38,681 bases of DNA, from NCBI GenBank assembly GCA_031290095.1, contig JAITOF010000094.1:1-38681 (forward strand), given 5' to 3'. Below the pieces are notes generated by a model, which was not told where the DNA came from, did no database searches, and saw nothing but the letters and a program-made list of their open reading frames with translations. The stretch comes from Candidatus Methanoplasma porotermitis. Its GTDB lineage: Archaea > Thermoplasmatota > Thermoplasmata > Methanomassiliicoccales > Methanomethylophilaceae. The translations under genes and the position numbers were made by a program. This document shows, piece by piece, positions 1-9,569 of this stretch. Within the stretch, counting starts at the first letter, position 1; each line of letters starts with the position of its first letter.

Positions 1-1
1 G

Positions 2-808
2 GAGGCGTCTGTCAAAGAGCTGTCCGTGTCTTTCGTGGAGCAGGACCCGTACACGTTCGCAGCATCGGTGGACACCGTGCTCGATGTGAACGGATGCGAG
101 ATCAGGGACTCCGCGTCGGTGATCGTCCGGCTGAAGAACACAGTCTGCAAGCGGTGTTCCAGGTTTCTCGGGAACTATTACGAGTCGATACTGCAGATAA
201 GGACTACGGGAAAGGACCTCCCCGAACAGCTTAGAACGGAGATCCTGCACCGCATCGACAGCATCGTGACGGCGCAGTCCCGCACTAACCGCCAGCTTTT
301 CATAACCAAGACTGAGCTGGTCGCAGGAGGCGTGGACCTCTACCTCTCGTCGATATCTCTGGGCAGGGCCTTGGCAAAGGAGATGGGGGACTCTTATTGC
401 GCGGAGACGAAGGAAGCCGCCAAGCTCGTGGGGCAGACCTCCGACGGCCAGGACATGTACCGCGTCACGTACCTGGTCCGCCTTCCGGACTATCACGTCG
501 GCGACGTCGTGCGGTTCGACGGCCGTTACTACAAGATGACGAGGGTCTCCGGAGCCGGGGGCAAGGCGATAGACATAGTCAACTTCAGGGAGAGGGCGAT
601 AAAACGCTCGGACATGCAGGACGTGAAGGTGTACGAGAAGGCCTCGGGCCTTCGGTCGGCCACGGTCGTCAGCCGCTCCCGGGAGGAGATACAGGTGCTG
701 CACCCTTCTGACTATTCCACGTTGGATCTCAGAATCCCCGAAGACTCGGAGATCGGGGACTCCGTGAAGGTCGTCGACATCGACGGAACGCTTTACTACG
801 TACCCTGA
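2..808 (+). CDS. nmd3: NMD3 family protein, 5'-truncated by window edge
   Basis: Archaeal homologue of NMD3, the eukaryotic adaptor for export of the large ribosomal subunit; in archaea a ribosome-associated role is presumed. The frame is open from base 2, so the start and the N-terminal zinc-binding CxxC pairs lie upstream. What is visible includes a C-K-R-C pair followed by G-N-Y-Y-E-S-I-L-Q-I-R, the family hallmark, then a long alpha/beta region and an SH3/OB-like C-terminal part ending in Y-Y-V-P. A GTG at 26 could be misread as the start, but the frame continues upstream of it. The fumarase genes follow after 31 bases with their own TATA box, so the two are probably separate transcripts. 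Confidence 0.85.
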   Translation, partial: EASVKELSVSFVEQDPYTFAASVDTVLDVNGCEIRDSASVIVRLKNTVCKRCSRFLGNYYESILQIRTTGKDLPEQLRTEILHRIDSIVTAQSRTNRQLFITKTELVAGGVDLYLSSISLGRALAKEMGDSYCAETKEAAKLVGQTSDGQDMYRVTYLVRLPDYHVGDVVRFDGRYYKMTRVSGAGGKAIDIVNFRERAIKRSDMQDVKVYEKASGLRSATVVSRSREEIQVLHPSDYSTLDLRIPEDSEIGDSVKVVDIDGTLYYVP

Positions 809-810
809 TG

Positions 811-818
811 TTTTTATC
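811..818 (+). promoter_or_regulatory. TATA box for the fumarase operon
   Basis: TTTTTATC lies 22-29 bases ahead of the ATG at 840, the usual archaeal box A to start distance. A Shine-Dalgarno-like AGGAG at 833-837 also precedes the ATG, so a leaderless or a leadered start are both possible. Confidence 0.5.
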
Positions 819-839
819 CGTGGGCGCGATTCAGGAGCC

Positions 840-1703
840 ATGATCAAGCTCCCGGAGACCGTCGAACAGACGGTCGTCAACCTTCTGAGACTGGCTAACA
901 CGAAGCTCCCGCCTGACGTAGGGTGGGCGCTGGAGGCCGCCGCCGCATGGGAGACCGACGGGCGGGCGTCAGCCCAGCTGGGGGCGATATTGGACAACGT
1001 CAAGAAGGCAGAGCTTCTTGGAAGGCCTATGTGTCAAGACACAGGGATACCGATATTCTACGTCAAAGGGAAAATTCCCCCGTCCATACGACAAGACATA
1101 GCATCCGGCGTCAGAAGGGCGACTGCGGAGATCCCCCTCAGGCCGAACACGGTGGACCCTCTCACCCGCAAGAACCCCGGGGACAACCTGGGAGAGGGCA
1201 TGCCTATCATACATTTCATCCCTACGGGCGACGGATACACGGAGATATCGGTGATGGTGAAAGGGGCAGGCACCGAGAACATGACCCGCTTGGGGATGCT
1301 GAACCCGTCCGACGGCGTCGCAGGGATCAAAAAGTTCGTCGCCGACTCCGTTCTGGACGCCGGAGGGAGGCCGTGCCCTCCCGGAGTGGTCGGAGTAGGC
1401 GTAGGGGGGACCGCAGAGGAATGCCTCTCCATGGCCAAGGCCGCGACCATGTCGTCTTCGGAGAACCCCGACCCCGTCCTGAAAGAGATGGAGGAGGACC
1501 TATTCGTCAGGATCAACGGAAGCGGCCTGGGCCCGATGGGCCTGGGAGGGGATGCGACAGTCCTTGCGGTGAGGATCAGGAAGGCCTTCTGCCACACCGC
1601 GAGCCTCCCTGTCGCCGTCAACATAGGGTGCTGGGCCACGAGGCGGGCGTCCGCAAGGATAACCGAAGACAATGTGGAATACAGCCAGGAGGCTGACGTA
1701 TGA
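840..1703 (+). CDS. fumA: Fumarate hydratase class I, alpha subunit
   Basis: Large subunit of the two-subunit, oxygen-sensitive [4Fe-4S] fumarase that interconverts fumarate and malate; in methanogens it serves the partial TCA pathway. The 287-residue protein has the expected three cluster cysteines: C65 in M-C-Q-D-T-G, C179 in R-P-C-P-P-G and C264 in N-I-G-C-W-A-T-R-R. The length matches the archaeal alpha subunit. It overlaps the beta-subunit gene by an ATGA, indicating translational coupling. In the split tartrate dehydratase (TtdAB) the fold is the same, so the substrate is assigned by family and context rather than by a unique motif. Confidence 0.93.
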   Translation: MIKLPETVEQTVVNLLRLANTKLPPDVGWALEAAAAWETDGRASAQLGAILDNVKKAELLGRPMCQDTGIPIFYVKGKIPPSIRQDIASGVRRATAEIPLRPNTVDPLTRKNPGDNLGEGMPIIHFIPTGDGYTEISVMVKGAGTENMTRLGMLNPSDGVAGIKKFVADSVLDAGGRPCPPGVVGVGVGGTAEECLSMAKAATMSSSENPDPVLKEMEEDLFVRINGSGLGPMGLGGDATVLAVRIRKAFCHTASLPVAVNIGCWATRRASARITEDNVEYSQEADV

Positions 1704-2263
1704 GGTTCGTCAACGCGCCTTTGAGCAGAGAGGACGTGTCGTCTCTGGCGCTAGGAAGCGTCGTAAGCCTGTCAGGGCCGGTAATCACAGGCAGGGACGA
1801 GGCGCACGTCCGCGCTCTAGAGTACCTCCGCGAGGGGAAGCCCGTCCCGGGCTGCCTCTACAATTCCGTCCTGTTCCACTGCGGGCCGATAATGGTCAAA
1901 GGGAACGGGACATGGAAAGCCATCGCGGCCGGCCCCACGACTAGTGCCAGGATGGACAGGCTGGAGCCCGAGATGATACGCCGGTTCGGCATACGCGCGA
2001 TAATCGGCAAGGGCGGCATGTCCCGCGAGGTCTGCGACGCCATGAAGGAATGCGGCTGCGTGTATCTCGCTGCCACCGGCGGCGCGGCGGTGTCCCTCGC
2101 GGAGGCGCTCCCGAGGGTGTCCGGCGTGGAGTGGGAGGACCTCGGCATGGCCGAAGCGGTATGGAAGTTCGAGGCAGACAGGCTGGGGCCGCTGATCGTG
2201 GCGATCGACAGCAAAGGCGAGAGCCTTTACGACAGGGTGTCAGGCTCCCTCGTCAGAACTTGA
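1700..2263 (+). CDS. fumB: Fumarate hydratase class I, beta subunit
   Basis: C-terminal half of the class I fumarase as a separate 187-residue subunit, completing the active site of the alpha subunit just upstream. It shows the family core: G-x-V-x-x-L-S-G-P-V-I-T-G-R-D near residues 19-34, H-C-G-P near 60, G-P-T-T-S-A-R-M near 78-85 and the I-I-G-K-G-G-M-S loop near 100. The ATG lies inside the alpha stop region (ATGA). The 3' end overlaps the convergent downstream gene by 11 bases (2253-2263), so transcripts from the two strands must overlap there. Confidence 0.93.
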   Translation: MRFVNAPLSREDVSSLALGSVVSLSGPVITGRDEAHVRALEYLREGKPVPGCLYNSVLFHCGPIMVKGNGTWKAIAAGPTTSARMDRLEPEMIRRFGIRAIIGKGGMSREVCDAMKECGCVYLAATGGAAVSLAEALPRVSGVEWEDLGMAEAVWKFEADRLGPLIVAIDSKGESLYDRVSGSLVRT

Positions 2264-3107
2264 GGCCGTCGTCTTGATCCGAGTCGCTGTCGTCGATGAT
2301 CTCCACCCCGTCGGAACTGTTCATGCGGCGGCTTATCAGCCATGCGGACACCGCCAATATCATTCCGAGCACCACGCCTATCAGCATGAGGATGTGCGAC
2401 GAGTCCAATCCGAAGTAAGTGTTGATTTCTGCCTTTTTAAGCGTGACCGACACAGTGGTCATCTGGGCGTCCACGGTCACGTTGTAATCAATGCTGTCGT
2501 CGAACCCTGCTCTTGCCACGCGAAGGCTGTACGGGCCGACCGGGCACTCGATCTCATAGGTGCCGTTGCTGTTGGTGTTGACGGAATAACTGGCTCCGCC
2601 TTCCACGGAATCCAAGTGGACCGTGGCGCCCGACACGACTCCGTCGTCGTATGACACGGTTCCACGTATGGTTCCGCGGGACGCGGCCATGATGGCGCTC
2701 TGCATGCCGTCTATGGCGGACGTCAAGGCGTACGTCTTCGTGGCCTTGTTGTAAATCCCGTCGCTGAGCTTGAGCAGAAGGAACTCGCTGCCTGCCTGCA
2801 CCTCGGTGTTGGGACAGGTGACTATCGAGTATCCGTGCAGGTAGAACTTTATCTGCAGCCCGACGTTGGAAGGCGTCGCGATGCTGAAGAGCCCGTCTGC
2901 GTCCGTCGTCGTCTCAACGTTGGCGCTCCCTGGGATGGCGACGGTGACGGACACGCCCTCCATTGGAACCCTGCCCGACCCGTTCCATCCTGCCACATAT
3001 CCTTCGATATGGTACTGGTCGCCCTCCGCGCCGTCCGAGGGTGAGAAGGGCACCGACAGCAGCAGAACGGCTGCGATCAGGACAAGCGGCAGGACCCTGC
3101 GGAACAT
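2253..3107 (-). CDS. Secreted, membrane-anchored carboxypeptidase-regulatory-like protein
   Basis: A 284-residue cell-surface protein of unknown function. Residues 1-26 form a signal peptide (MFRR then a hydrophobic run ending before D-G-A-E-G). Two beta-sandwich segments resembling carboxypeptidase regulatory-like domains follow, about residues 33-95 and 147-222, each with a G-x-V...G-x-x-V-x...G-x-Y/F pattern. A single transmembrane helix at about 238-258 is followed by an Arg-rich stop (S-R-R-M) and an acidic cytoplasmic tail (D-D-S-D-S-D-Q-D-D). The bulk therefore faces outside. It is convergent with and overlaps the fumarase beta gene. A role in cell-envelope structure or binding is inference only. 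Confidence 0.75.
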   Translation of the reverse strand: MFRRVLPLVLIAAVLLLSVPFSPSDGAEGDQYHIEGYVAGWNGSGRVPMEGVSVTVAIPGSANVETTTDADGLFSIATPSNVGLQIKFYLHGYSIVTCPNTEVQAGSEFLLLKLSDGIYNKATKTYALTSAIDGMQSAIMAASRGTIRGTVSYDDGVVSGATVHLDSVEGGASYSVNTNSNGTYEIECPVGPYSLRVARAGFDDSIDYNVTVDAQMTTVSVTLKKAEINTYFGLDSSHILMLIGVVLGMILAVSAWLISRRMNSSDGVEIIDDSDSDQDDGLKF

Positions 3108-3128
3108 ACGCGTTCAATCGCGTTACGT

Positions 3129-3138
3129 GATTATTACC
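3129..3138 (-). promoter_or_regulatory. TATA box for the surface protein gene 2253-3107
   Basis: On the minus strand TAATAATC lies 22-31 bases ahead of the ATG at 3107, consistent with a leaderless or near-leaderless transcript. Confidence 0.45.
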
Positions 3139-3199
3139 TTTGTCATCGCCCTGGTACGGCTGATGTCGAAAAACGAGCCTTCGCACGCCGCCGTGACAG

Positions 3200-3211
3200 A
3201 TTATAATAAAT
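3200..3211 (+). promoter_or_regulatory. TATA box for the lhr-like gene
   Basis: ATTATAATAAAT lies about 40-50 bases ahead of the ATG at 3252 in otherwise GC-rich DNA, giving a predicted short leader that includes a GAAGGAA Shine-Dalgarno-like run at 3240-3246. Confidence 0.45.
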
Positions 3212-3251
3212 ACAACCCACCAAGTATGGAAACGCCGTCCGAAGGAATCGC

Positions 3252-6200
3252 ATGATAGAAATTGCAAACAAGACCCATACTACAGAGGAGGTCATGGGCG
3301 TCATGGAGCCTCTCATATCCACTTGGTTCAAGGAGAGGTTTGCGGGCCTGACCGAGCCTCAGGCCAAGGCGATCCCTGAGATACACCGGAGGAAGAACGT
3401 CCTCGTGTCCTCGCCGACTGGATCCGGCAAGACGCTCACAGCGTTCACAAGCATCATCAACGAGCTCACCCGCTATGCGTCGGAGGGAGTTCTAGAGGAA
3501 AGGATATACTGCGTCTATATCTCGCCGCTCAAGGCGCTGGCCAACGACGTCAACAGGAACCTCACCACCCCTCTCGACGAGATGAGGAAGGTGGCGGAGG
3601 CGCATGGGATGAACGTTCCCGATATAAGGGTCGCGGTCAGGTCCGGCGATACGAGCCAGAGCGACAGGCAGAAGATGGTCCGCCACCCTCCCCACATACT
3701 GATAACCACGCCGGAGTCCCTCGCGTTGATAATGGCGGCCCCGAAGTTCAAAGAGAACCTGAGAAAGGTGGAGTGGGTGATCCTCGACGAGATACATGAC
3801 ATCTGCGACTCCAAGAGAGGGGCGTTCCTGTCGCTGACCCTCGAAAGGCTGAAGGAGTTCTGCGAGAGCGACTTCTCGAGGATAGGCCTGTCAGCCACCC
3901 TTGCGCCGATAGAGGCGATCGCCGGATACCTCGTCGGATGCGGCGCCGACGGCTCCGTGAGGGACGTCACGCTGATCGAGTCCGACTCGAAGAAGCAGCT
4001 GGACCTGAAGGTCGTCTGCCCGACAGAGGACATGACCGCCCTGTCGTCGGACATCGTCAACTCGATGATGTACGACACCTTGAAAGAGCTCGTCGACGCC
4101 CATGAGACGACGCTCGTCTTCACGAACACGAGGTCTGGAGCGGAGAGCGTGGTCTACAAGCTCAAGGAAAGGGGGCTGGAGAACGTGGAGGTGCACCACA
4201 GCTCGCTCGGCAAGGAGACGAGGCTGAACGTGGAGGAGCGCCTCAAAAGGGGCGAGATCAAATGCGTGGTGTCGTCCACGTCCTTGGAGCTCGGCATCGA
4301 CATAGGGTCGGTGGACTTGGTGTGCCAGATAGGGTCGCCCAAGTCTGTGGCGAAAGGCCTGCAGAGGATCGGCAGGAGCGGGCACAGCTTCGGGAAGGTG
4401 GCCAAGGGACGCCTGATCGTCTTCGATCTGGACGACCTTGCTGAATGCGCGGTGATGTGCCGCGCCGCCCACAGGGGCGACATCGACCGCGTCGGCATAC
4501 CGGAGAACTGCCTCGACGTGCTTTCGCAGACCGTAGTCGGCATGAGCCTGGACAGCAAATGGCGGGCCGACGACGCCTACGGCATCGTCAAAGGGTCGTA
4601 CTGCTACCGCAACCTCAGCCGCGAGAGCTTCATCGGCGTGCTGAGATACCTTGGAAGCAAGGACGAGCACGAAGGCGTGTATTCGAAGATATGGTATGAC
4701 GAGGACGAGCGCCTGTTCGGAAGGAAGAAAGGGTCCAGGATGATCTATCTCATGAACCTCGGGACAATTCCCGAGGAGGCGAACTACAGAGTCGTCACCG
4801 ACCGCGGGTCCACAGCCGGGGAGCTGTCGGAGAAGTTCGTGGAGAGGCTGTCGCCGAGGGACGTGTTCGTCCTCGGAGGGCGGTCCTTGGAGTTCGTCCG
4901 GTCCAAAGGGATGATCGCCCATGTCAAGGAGGCCAGCGGCAGGAAGCCGACAGTGCCGTCGTGGGCAGGAGAGATGCTCCCGAGAAGCTTCGACCTGTCC
5001 ATGGACGTCGCCGTCTTCAGAAAGGAGATGGCGGGGCTCATCGGCGGGGAAGAGAAGGACCTGATACCGAGGATATCGTCAGAGTTCGACATCGACGAAG
5101 GGTCTGCGAGAAGCCTCATCTCATATTTCAAAGAGCAGAAGGCCGTGACCGGCCTCATCCCGGACAACGAGCGGCTCGCCGTCGAGGAGTACATAGACCC
5201 GTCCGGCAACCAGAGGATAATATTCCACTTCCCCTTCGGGCGCAGGGTCAACGACGCGTTGTCCAGAGGATACGCCTACAGGATATCCAACGTCCTCGGA
5301 GCCAACGTCTCTGTGACGATCACAGACGACAACTTCATGATCGGTACTTCCAGGAAGATCGACGTCGCAGACATACCGCGAATGCTGGGCGCAGGAGACA
5401 TCGAGCCGATCCTCCGCAAGGCCGTGAAGGACTCTGAGATATTCAAGCTGAGGTTCCGGCACACCGCCGCGCGCAGCTTCATGATCCTCCGCAACTACAT
5501 GGGGCGCCCCATATCGGTGAACCGGCAGCAGATGCGCTCGTCCTACCTCCTCGACGCGCTCGGCAACATGGAGAACGAGCCAGTGATAGAAGAGACGTAC
5601 AGGGAGGTGTTGGAGGACGACATGGACGTCAAGAACGCCCAGTTCGTGCTGGAGATGATAGACGGCGGCAAGATGAGCATCGCAGTGTTCCCGTTCAACG
5701 GCATGCCGTCTCCGTTCGCGCATTCTGTCATCCTGTCGGGGTTCACGGACATAGTCCTGATGGAGGACCGCTCCGCGCTCCTGAAGGAGCTGCACCGCAA
5801 GGTTTTGCACCGCGCCCTCGGAGACAGCATAAGGGACTTCGAGTTCGAGGAAGACCAAGTAATCCCATACTTCAGGCAGAAGATCGGGCGCATATCCCGC
5901 AAAGAGGACATACCCCCGTTGCTTTCGCGCACCGGCCCGCTCCAAGCCATAAGAGAAAGGGGCCGCAACATCTATGCCTACGCCGACGAGGACAAGAAGG
6001 TCGTGGACGGGTGGATCCGCGAGCTCGTCAGGGAAAAGAGGATCGGAATGGTGTTCCTGGACGAACCGCACATAATGAACGTCGCGGACATCCCGGCTTA
6101 TGCGGCCGCGACCGCGAAGGAGCGCGAACTCAACGACGTGGACAGAAAGGTCTACGAGCGCATCGGCGAGAGGACTGCGCTCAGCGAGATCACCGCCGAG

Positions 6201-8621
6201 CTGAAGATAAGCGAGGACGCGACCTTCCGCTCCGTGAGGAAGCTCGAGTCGATGTACCTGGTCACGAGGACGGACATCGACGGCAACAACAGGTGGTACT
6301 TCTCAAGAGCCGAATTCCCCCATATAGACAAGTTGGAGGCCTTGGACACGATAGTAGTGAGATATCTGAGCTGCTTCGCGCCTGCCACCGTGCCGGAGGT
6401 GGCGTTCGCCCTGTCCATAACCGACGGCGAGGCGCGCTCGGCCCTCGAATCCTGCACCGCCCGCGAAATCCTCGCCAAGGGCAGCTTCCTCGTCTCCGAG
6501 AACCCGCAATACATGAAGAGCATCGACCGCATGCGCCTCAGAGCCGGGAAAGAGAACGTATACAGCCATGACACGCTGGAGGCGTTCCGGCAATGCAAGG
6601 GCAGGTCGTTCGGCAGCATACGCGAATATATGGAGTTCTTCAGGGCCCCGGGGAGCGAGATAGACGTCTTCAACAGGGTGGAGAACTTCGACCTTCGCGA
6701 ATGGTACGGGATGAGGGAGTCGGGAGAGATAGTCTTGGGCAGGTTCGTCAGGGGCAGGGTGAAATACATGCTTCGGCACAACGCCGCGAAGATGGCGGCG
6801 ATGAAGCCCGAAGCGCCGATCTCCGAATCCGACAGGGATCTCCTCTCGACAATAGAGGGCGCCGGGAAAGCGACGATGAGGCAGCTCTCGGCCGATGCAG
6901 GGAAGGGCAAAGAGGAGGTCAAGGAATCCCTGCAACGCCTGGACCACGCCCTGAAGATCGTCCGCGCGTTCGAGGACAGAGACGACTGGGGCACCGAGAA
7001 CACATATGTGGCATATCGCCCGGAGGCGCCCGACGGCGACCCGTCGCAGGAAATGATGGAGAACTACGTCAGGGCGTACGGCCCCACGGCCCCGACGGTC
7101 CTGTCGTACGTGTTCGAGACGTCTCCCGAGCGCGTCTTAGAGGTCTTGGCCGAGATAGGCGCCGTGCAGGTGTTCGAGGCGAACAACAACAGCTGCATGT
7201 ACGTCATGCCGGACGAGGTGCCGCTCCTGTCGGAGACGTGGGACGCAGGCGACGCGGTCGTCGTAAGGTCGCTTTACGACATTGCCCTCTCGGGGATGTG
7301 GATGCTCCTGTCCTCCCGCTTCGGGGACAAATGGGTGTACCCGGTCACCCGCGGCACCGAACTCATAGGAGGGCTCGAGATCTGGGAGATGTCCGGATGC
7401 GTCGAGATAAGGGGCGTGGACTTGGACAATCGGGAGCTTCTGCCAGAGGTCCTGAAAGCCATAGACCGCCTGATGAGGTTCTTCAACATGAAGGGGGTGG
7501 ACGTTGTCAGGATAAGGGAGGTCATGGGGGTCGATGCGTCGCAACTGGACGCTGAGACGGCAGGAGCCATGACCACGGCGGGATACGTCATGGTCAACGG
7601 GTTCTACGCCAAAGGAAGCTTCGTTCCGCGCGTCATGTCCGAGCAGGAGTACATAGAGTACGTGTTCTACAGGCAGAGGGTGGCGAAGGATCGCAAGTAC
7701 GAGACCGTCGATCAGGCCGTGAAGGCGAGGGGCTACATAAGGAACGACCAAGAGATCATGACGCGCGTGAGCCAGAAGACCACCATTAGGAAGGAGTTGG
7801 ACCGCAGGAACTTGGTAAAGACGTCTCTTCTGCCGGCGTTCGTGGGCTACACTACGCCCGACTTCGCCCCGCTGTACCGTGCGTCGAAGCAAAGGGGAGA
7901 AGAGAACGACCACAAGGCGTTGATGGCGTTGATCAAGGCGAGGCAGCCCGTTTCCAGAAAGGAGGTCATGGCCGCGTCCATGTTCTCGTCCGAGAGGACG
8001 ACCGAGCTGCTGTCGGAGCTGTCCGGGCTGTCGGCGGTCTGTCAGGATTCGGACTCGTGCTACAGCATAGTGCCTCTGAAGGACATCGGGAGGAGGGAGG
8101 CGCTCAAGAAGGTGGCCATGCGGCACTTCGAAGACTTGGGGACGTTCTCGGCGGAAGACCTGGCTCAGTTCATAGGCACCCGCATGAGCGAGACGCGCCG
8201 GGTGCTTGCCGAGCTGGAGTCCGAAGGGCGCCTGGTGAAAGGGTTCCTCATGAAGGACGACCCCATCCTCAGATGGATGCTCGCGTCCGACAGGGACCTG
8301 GCGCCGCCCGCGTTCAAGGAGATGTTCTTGTTGAACACCCAGGACAACCTCCACCTGTACCTCAGAAGCTACATCAAAGCCGAGACAGGCGCCACGGACT
8401 GCGTCATATTCGACGGCACGAAGATCGTCGGGCACTTCAAGGGGAAAATCGACTCGACAGGAGCCAGGGTGGAGGATTTCGAAGGCTCCGACAAGGCGAA
8501 CCTGTTCGTCAAGAAGACTGCGCGCTCGTGCGGCGTCAGGATCGACAGCCGCAAAAAGAGCGACGACAGCGACGACTGGAGCATCTCGGAGTTCTATCTG
8601 AAGACCAACCCCGGGGCATGA
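3252..8621 (+). CDS. lhr: Long Lhr-type ATP-dependent helicase
   Basis: A 1,789-residue superfamily 2 helicase of the Lhr family, 3'-to-5' DNA translocases linked to repair of DNA damage. Motifs in order: Q motif (L-T-E-P-Q, Q37), Walker A S-P-T-G-S-G-K-T to T61, Walker B D-E-I-H at 179-182, S-A-T at 214-216 and motif VI Q-R-I-G-R-S-G at 371-377. These are followed by the Lhr-core winged helix and beta region to about residue 900. The rest is a long extension with repeated winged-helix-like stretches. Its last 200 residues (C-V-I-F-D-G-T-K-I-V-G-H-F-K-G) resemble the AlkZ-like C-terminal part of full-length bacterial Lhr. Most archaeal Lhr proteins are only about 850-950 residues, so this one is unusually long. 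The stop abuts the convergent glycosylase gene. Confidence 0.85.
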   Translation: MIEIANKTHTTEEVMGVMEPLISTWFKERFAGLTEPQAKAIPEIHRRKNVLVSSPTGSGKTLTAFTSIINELTRYASEGVLEERIYCVYISPLKALANDVNRNLTTPLDEMRKVAEAHGMNVPDIRVAVRSGDTSQSDRQKMVRHPPHILITTPESLALIMAAPKFKENLRKVEWVILDEIHDICDSKRGAFLSLTLERLKEFCESDFSRIGLSATLAPIEAIAGYLVGCGADGSVRDVTLIESDSKKQLDLKVVCPTEDMTALSSDIVNSMMYDTLKELVDAHETTLVFTNTRSGAESVVYKLKERGLENVEVHHSSLGKETRLNVEERLKRGEIKCVVSSTSLELGIDIGSVDLVCQIGSPKSVAKGLQRIGRSGHSFGKVAKGRLIVFDLDDLAECAVMCRAAHRGDIDRVGIPENCLDVLSQTVVGMSLDSKWRADDAYGIVKGSYCYRNLSRESFIGVLRYLGSKDEHEGVYSKIWYDEDERLFGRKKGSRMIYLMNLGTIPEEANYRVVTDRGSTAGELSEKFVERLSPRDVFVLGGRSLEFVRSKGMIAHVKEASGRKPTVPSWAGEMLPRSFDLSMDVAVFRKEMAGLIGGEEKDLIPRISSEFDIDEGSARSLISYFKEQKAVTGLIPDNERLAVEEYIDPSGNQRIIFHFPFGRRVNDALSRGYAYRISNVLGANVSVTITDDNFMIGTSRKIDVADIPRMLGAGDIEPILRKAVKDSEIFKLRFRHTAARSFMILRNYMGRPISVNRQQMRSSYLLDALGNMENEPVIEETYREVLEDDMDVKNAQFVLEMIDGGKMSIAVFPFNGMPSPFAHSVILSGFTDIVLMEDRSALLKELHRKVLHRALGDSIRDFEFEEDQVIPYFRQKIGRISRKEDIPPLLSRTGPLQAIRERGRNIYAYADEDKKVVDGWIRELVREKRIGMVFLDEPHIMNVADIPAYAAATAKERELNDVDRKVYERIGERTALSEITAELKISEDATFRSVRKLESMYLVTRTDIDGNNRWYFSRAEFPHIDKLEALDTIVVRYLSCFAPATVPEVAFALSITDGEARSALESCTAREILAKGSFLVSENPQYMKSIDRMRLRAGKENVYSHDTLEAFRQCKGRSFGSIREYMEFFRAPGSEIDVFNRVENFDLREWYGMRESGEIVLGRFVRGRVKYMLRHNAAKMAAMKPEAPISESDRDLLSTIEGAGKATMRQLSADAGKGKEEVKESLQRLDHALKIVRAFEDRDDWGTENTYVAYRPEAPDGDPSQEMMENYVRAYGPTAPTVLSYVFETSPERVLEVLAEIGAVQVFEANNNSCMYVMPDEVPLLSETWDAGDAVVVRSLYDIALSGMWMLLSSRFGDKWVYPVTRGTELIGGLEIWEMSGCVEIRGVDLDNRELLPEVLKAIDRLMRFFNMKGVDVVRIREVMGVDASQLDAETAGAMTTAGYVMVNGFYAKGSFVPRVMSEQEYIEYVFYRQRVAKDRKYETVDQAVKARGYIRNDQEIMTRVSQKTTIRKELDRRNLVKTSLLPAFVGYTTPDFAPLYRASKQRGEENDHKALMALIKARQPVSRKEVMAASMFSSERTTELLSELSGLSAVCQDSDSCYSIVPLKDIGRREALKKVAMRHFEDLGTFSAEDLAQFIGTRMSETRRVLAELESEGRLVKGFLMKDDPILRWMLASDRDLAPPAFKEMFLLNTQDNLHLYLRSYIKAETGATDCVIFDGTKIVGHFKGKIDSTGARVEDFEGSDKANLFVKKTARSCGVRIDSRKKSDDSDDWSISEFYLKTNPGA

Positions 8622-9419
8622 TCAGACGATGAAGTTGCTGTGATATAGGAATTGCTGGGCGTACCCTGCGTATTCTCCGAACTTCGTCCTTCCGAACTCT
8701 GACATCGTCTTGTAGCTGCCTTTGACGCCGTACATGTCCTCAAGGCAGGAGGATATCCTGACGTCTACGGGGAACGCCGACAGGTGGCCGTAGGCGAACA
8801 GCGCTACGCAGTCGGCGACCTTGGGGCCTATGCCGTTAACTCCCATCAGCGTCCTGACGCATCCTTCGTAGCTCATTTCTGCTATCGCGTCGGGGTCCAC
8901 TTCCCCGTTCTCGACACGCTCGGCAAGCTCTATGAACCTCTTCTCTCTGAATCCCAGCCGGCAGACGCCAACCTCTCCGCGCTTGTCCAATATCTCCTTA
9001 GGGGCCGGGAACGCGTGCCTCCCGCCGAGGTCTCTGCCGAAGGTGTCGCACACGGACTCGACCATCTTCGCAACGCGTTTGACGTTGACGTTCGTAGCCA
9101 GCAGATACGTGGCGATGCACTCCCACCGGTCCTGCTTCAGTATGCGCATCCCCAGGCAGGCGGCGGACAGGCCCGCGACGTACGGGTCTGCCTCCGAAAT
9201 CTTCGATATTATCCGCGGAAGGTCGTCGCCGCTCCTGAAATAATCGGATACGCGGGAGCGGTCTGAACACCCTTGGCAGTCAAAGCCGTGCTGGGTCTGG
9301 GTCAGGTTCAGGACATGGTCGCCGAGGACTCCGTTCCACGTCTCCCCGTGCTTCCTCCAGCGGTGGGCCTGGCCGCACCCGAGGGTCGGGTCCAGAGACA
9401 CTTCCAAGTCTATGTGCAT
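8622..9419 (-). CDS. ogg: 8-oxoguanine DNA glycosylase (OGG family)
   Basis: Bifunctional base-excision repair glycosylase/AP lyase of the HhH-GPD superfamily, expected to remove 8-oxoguanine opposite C. The helix-hairpin-helix reads M-G-V-N-G-I-G-P-K-V-A-D-C with catalytic Lys200, followed by F-P-V-D-V with catalytic Asp219 (numbered from the start chosen here). An N-terminal C-G-Q-A-H-R-W matches the OGG entry strand. The frame is open to 9533, but the extra 38 residues are Arg/Ser-rich and unlike the family. A TATA box 22-31 bases ahead of the ATG at 9419 supports the shorter 265-residue protein. It directly abuts lhr tail to tail, another repair-linked gene. Confidence 0.87.
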   Translation of the reverse strand: MHIDLEVSLDPTLGCGQAHRWRKHGETWNGVLGDHVLNLTQTQHGFDCQGCSDRSRVSDYFRSGDDLPRIISKISEADPYVAGLSAACLGMRILKQDRWECIATYLLATNVNVKRVAKMVESVCDTFGRDLGGRHAFPAPKEILDKRGEVGVCRLGFREKRFIELAERVENGEVDPDAIAEMSYEGCVRTLMGVNGIGPKVADCVALFAYGHLSAFPVDVRISSCLEDMYGVKGSYKTMSEFGRTKFGEYAGYAQQFLYHSNFIV

Positions 9420-9440
9420 GCACGCACATTCGCACGCGAC

Positions 9441-9450
9441 TATATTTGAA
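9441..9450 (-). promoter_or_regulatory. TATA box for the OGG-like glycosylase
   Basis: On the minus strand TTCAAATATA sits 22-31 bases ahead of the ATG at 9419; this spacing selects that ATG over the upstream in-frame ATG at 9533. Confidence 0.55.
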
Positions 9451-9569
9451 CTTCCTGAGACAGGGATGCAGGCGAGCGCGAGCCCTCGAAGCGAATGCCT
9501 CGAGGACCCAGTTCTTCGGCGCAGACGCATCATTGTTTCACTAACATGCTAACTATGCTGCATAGATTG

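Noticed and set aside
9420-9533. Longer OGG start at 9533
   Set aside because: Arg/Ser-rich tail without family resemblance, and the TATA box lies inside it at the right distance for the ATG at 9419.
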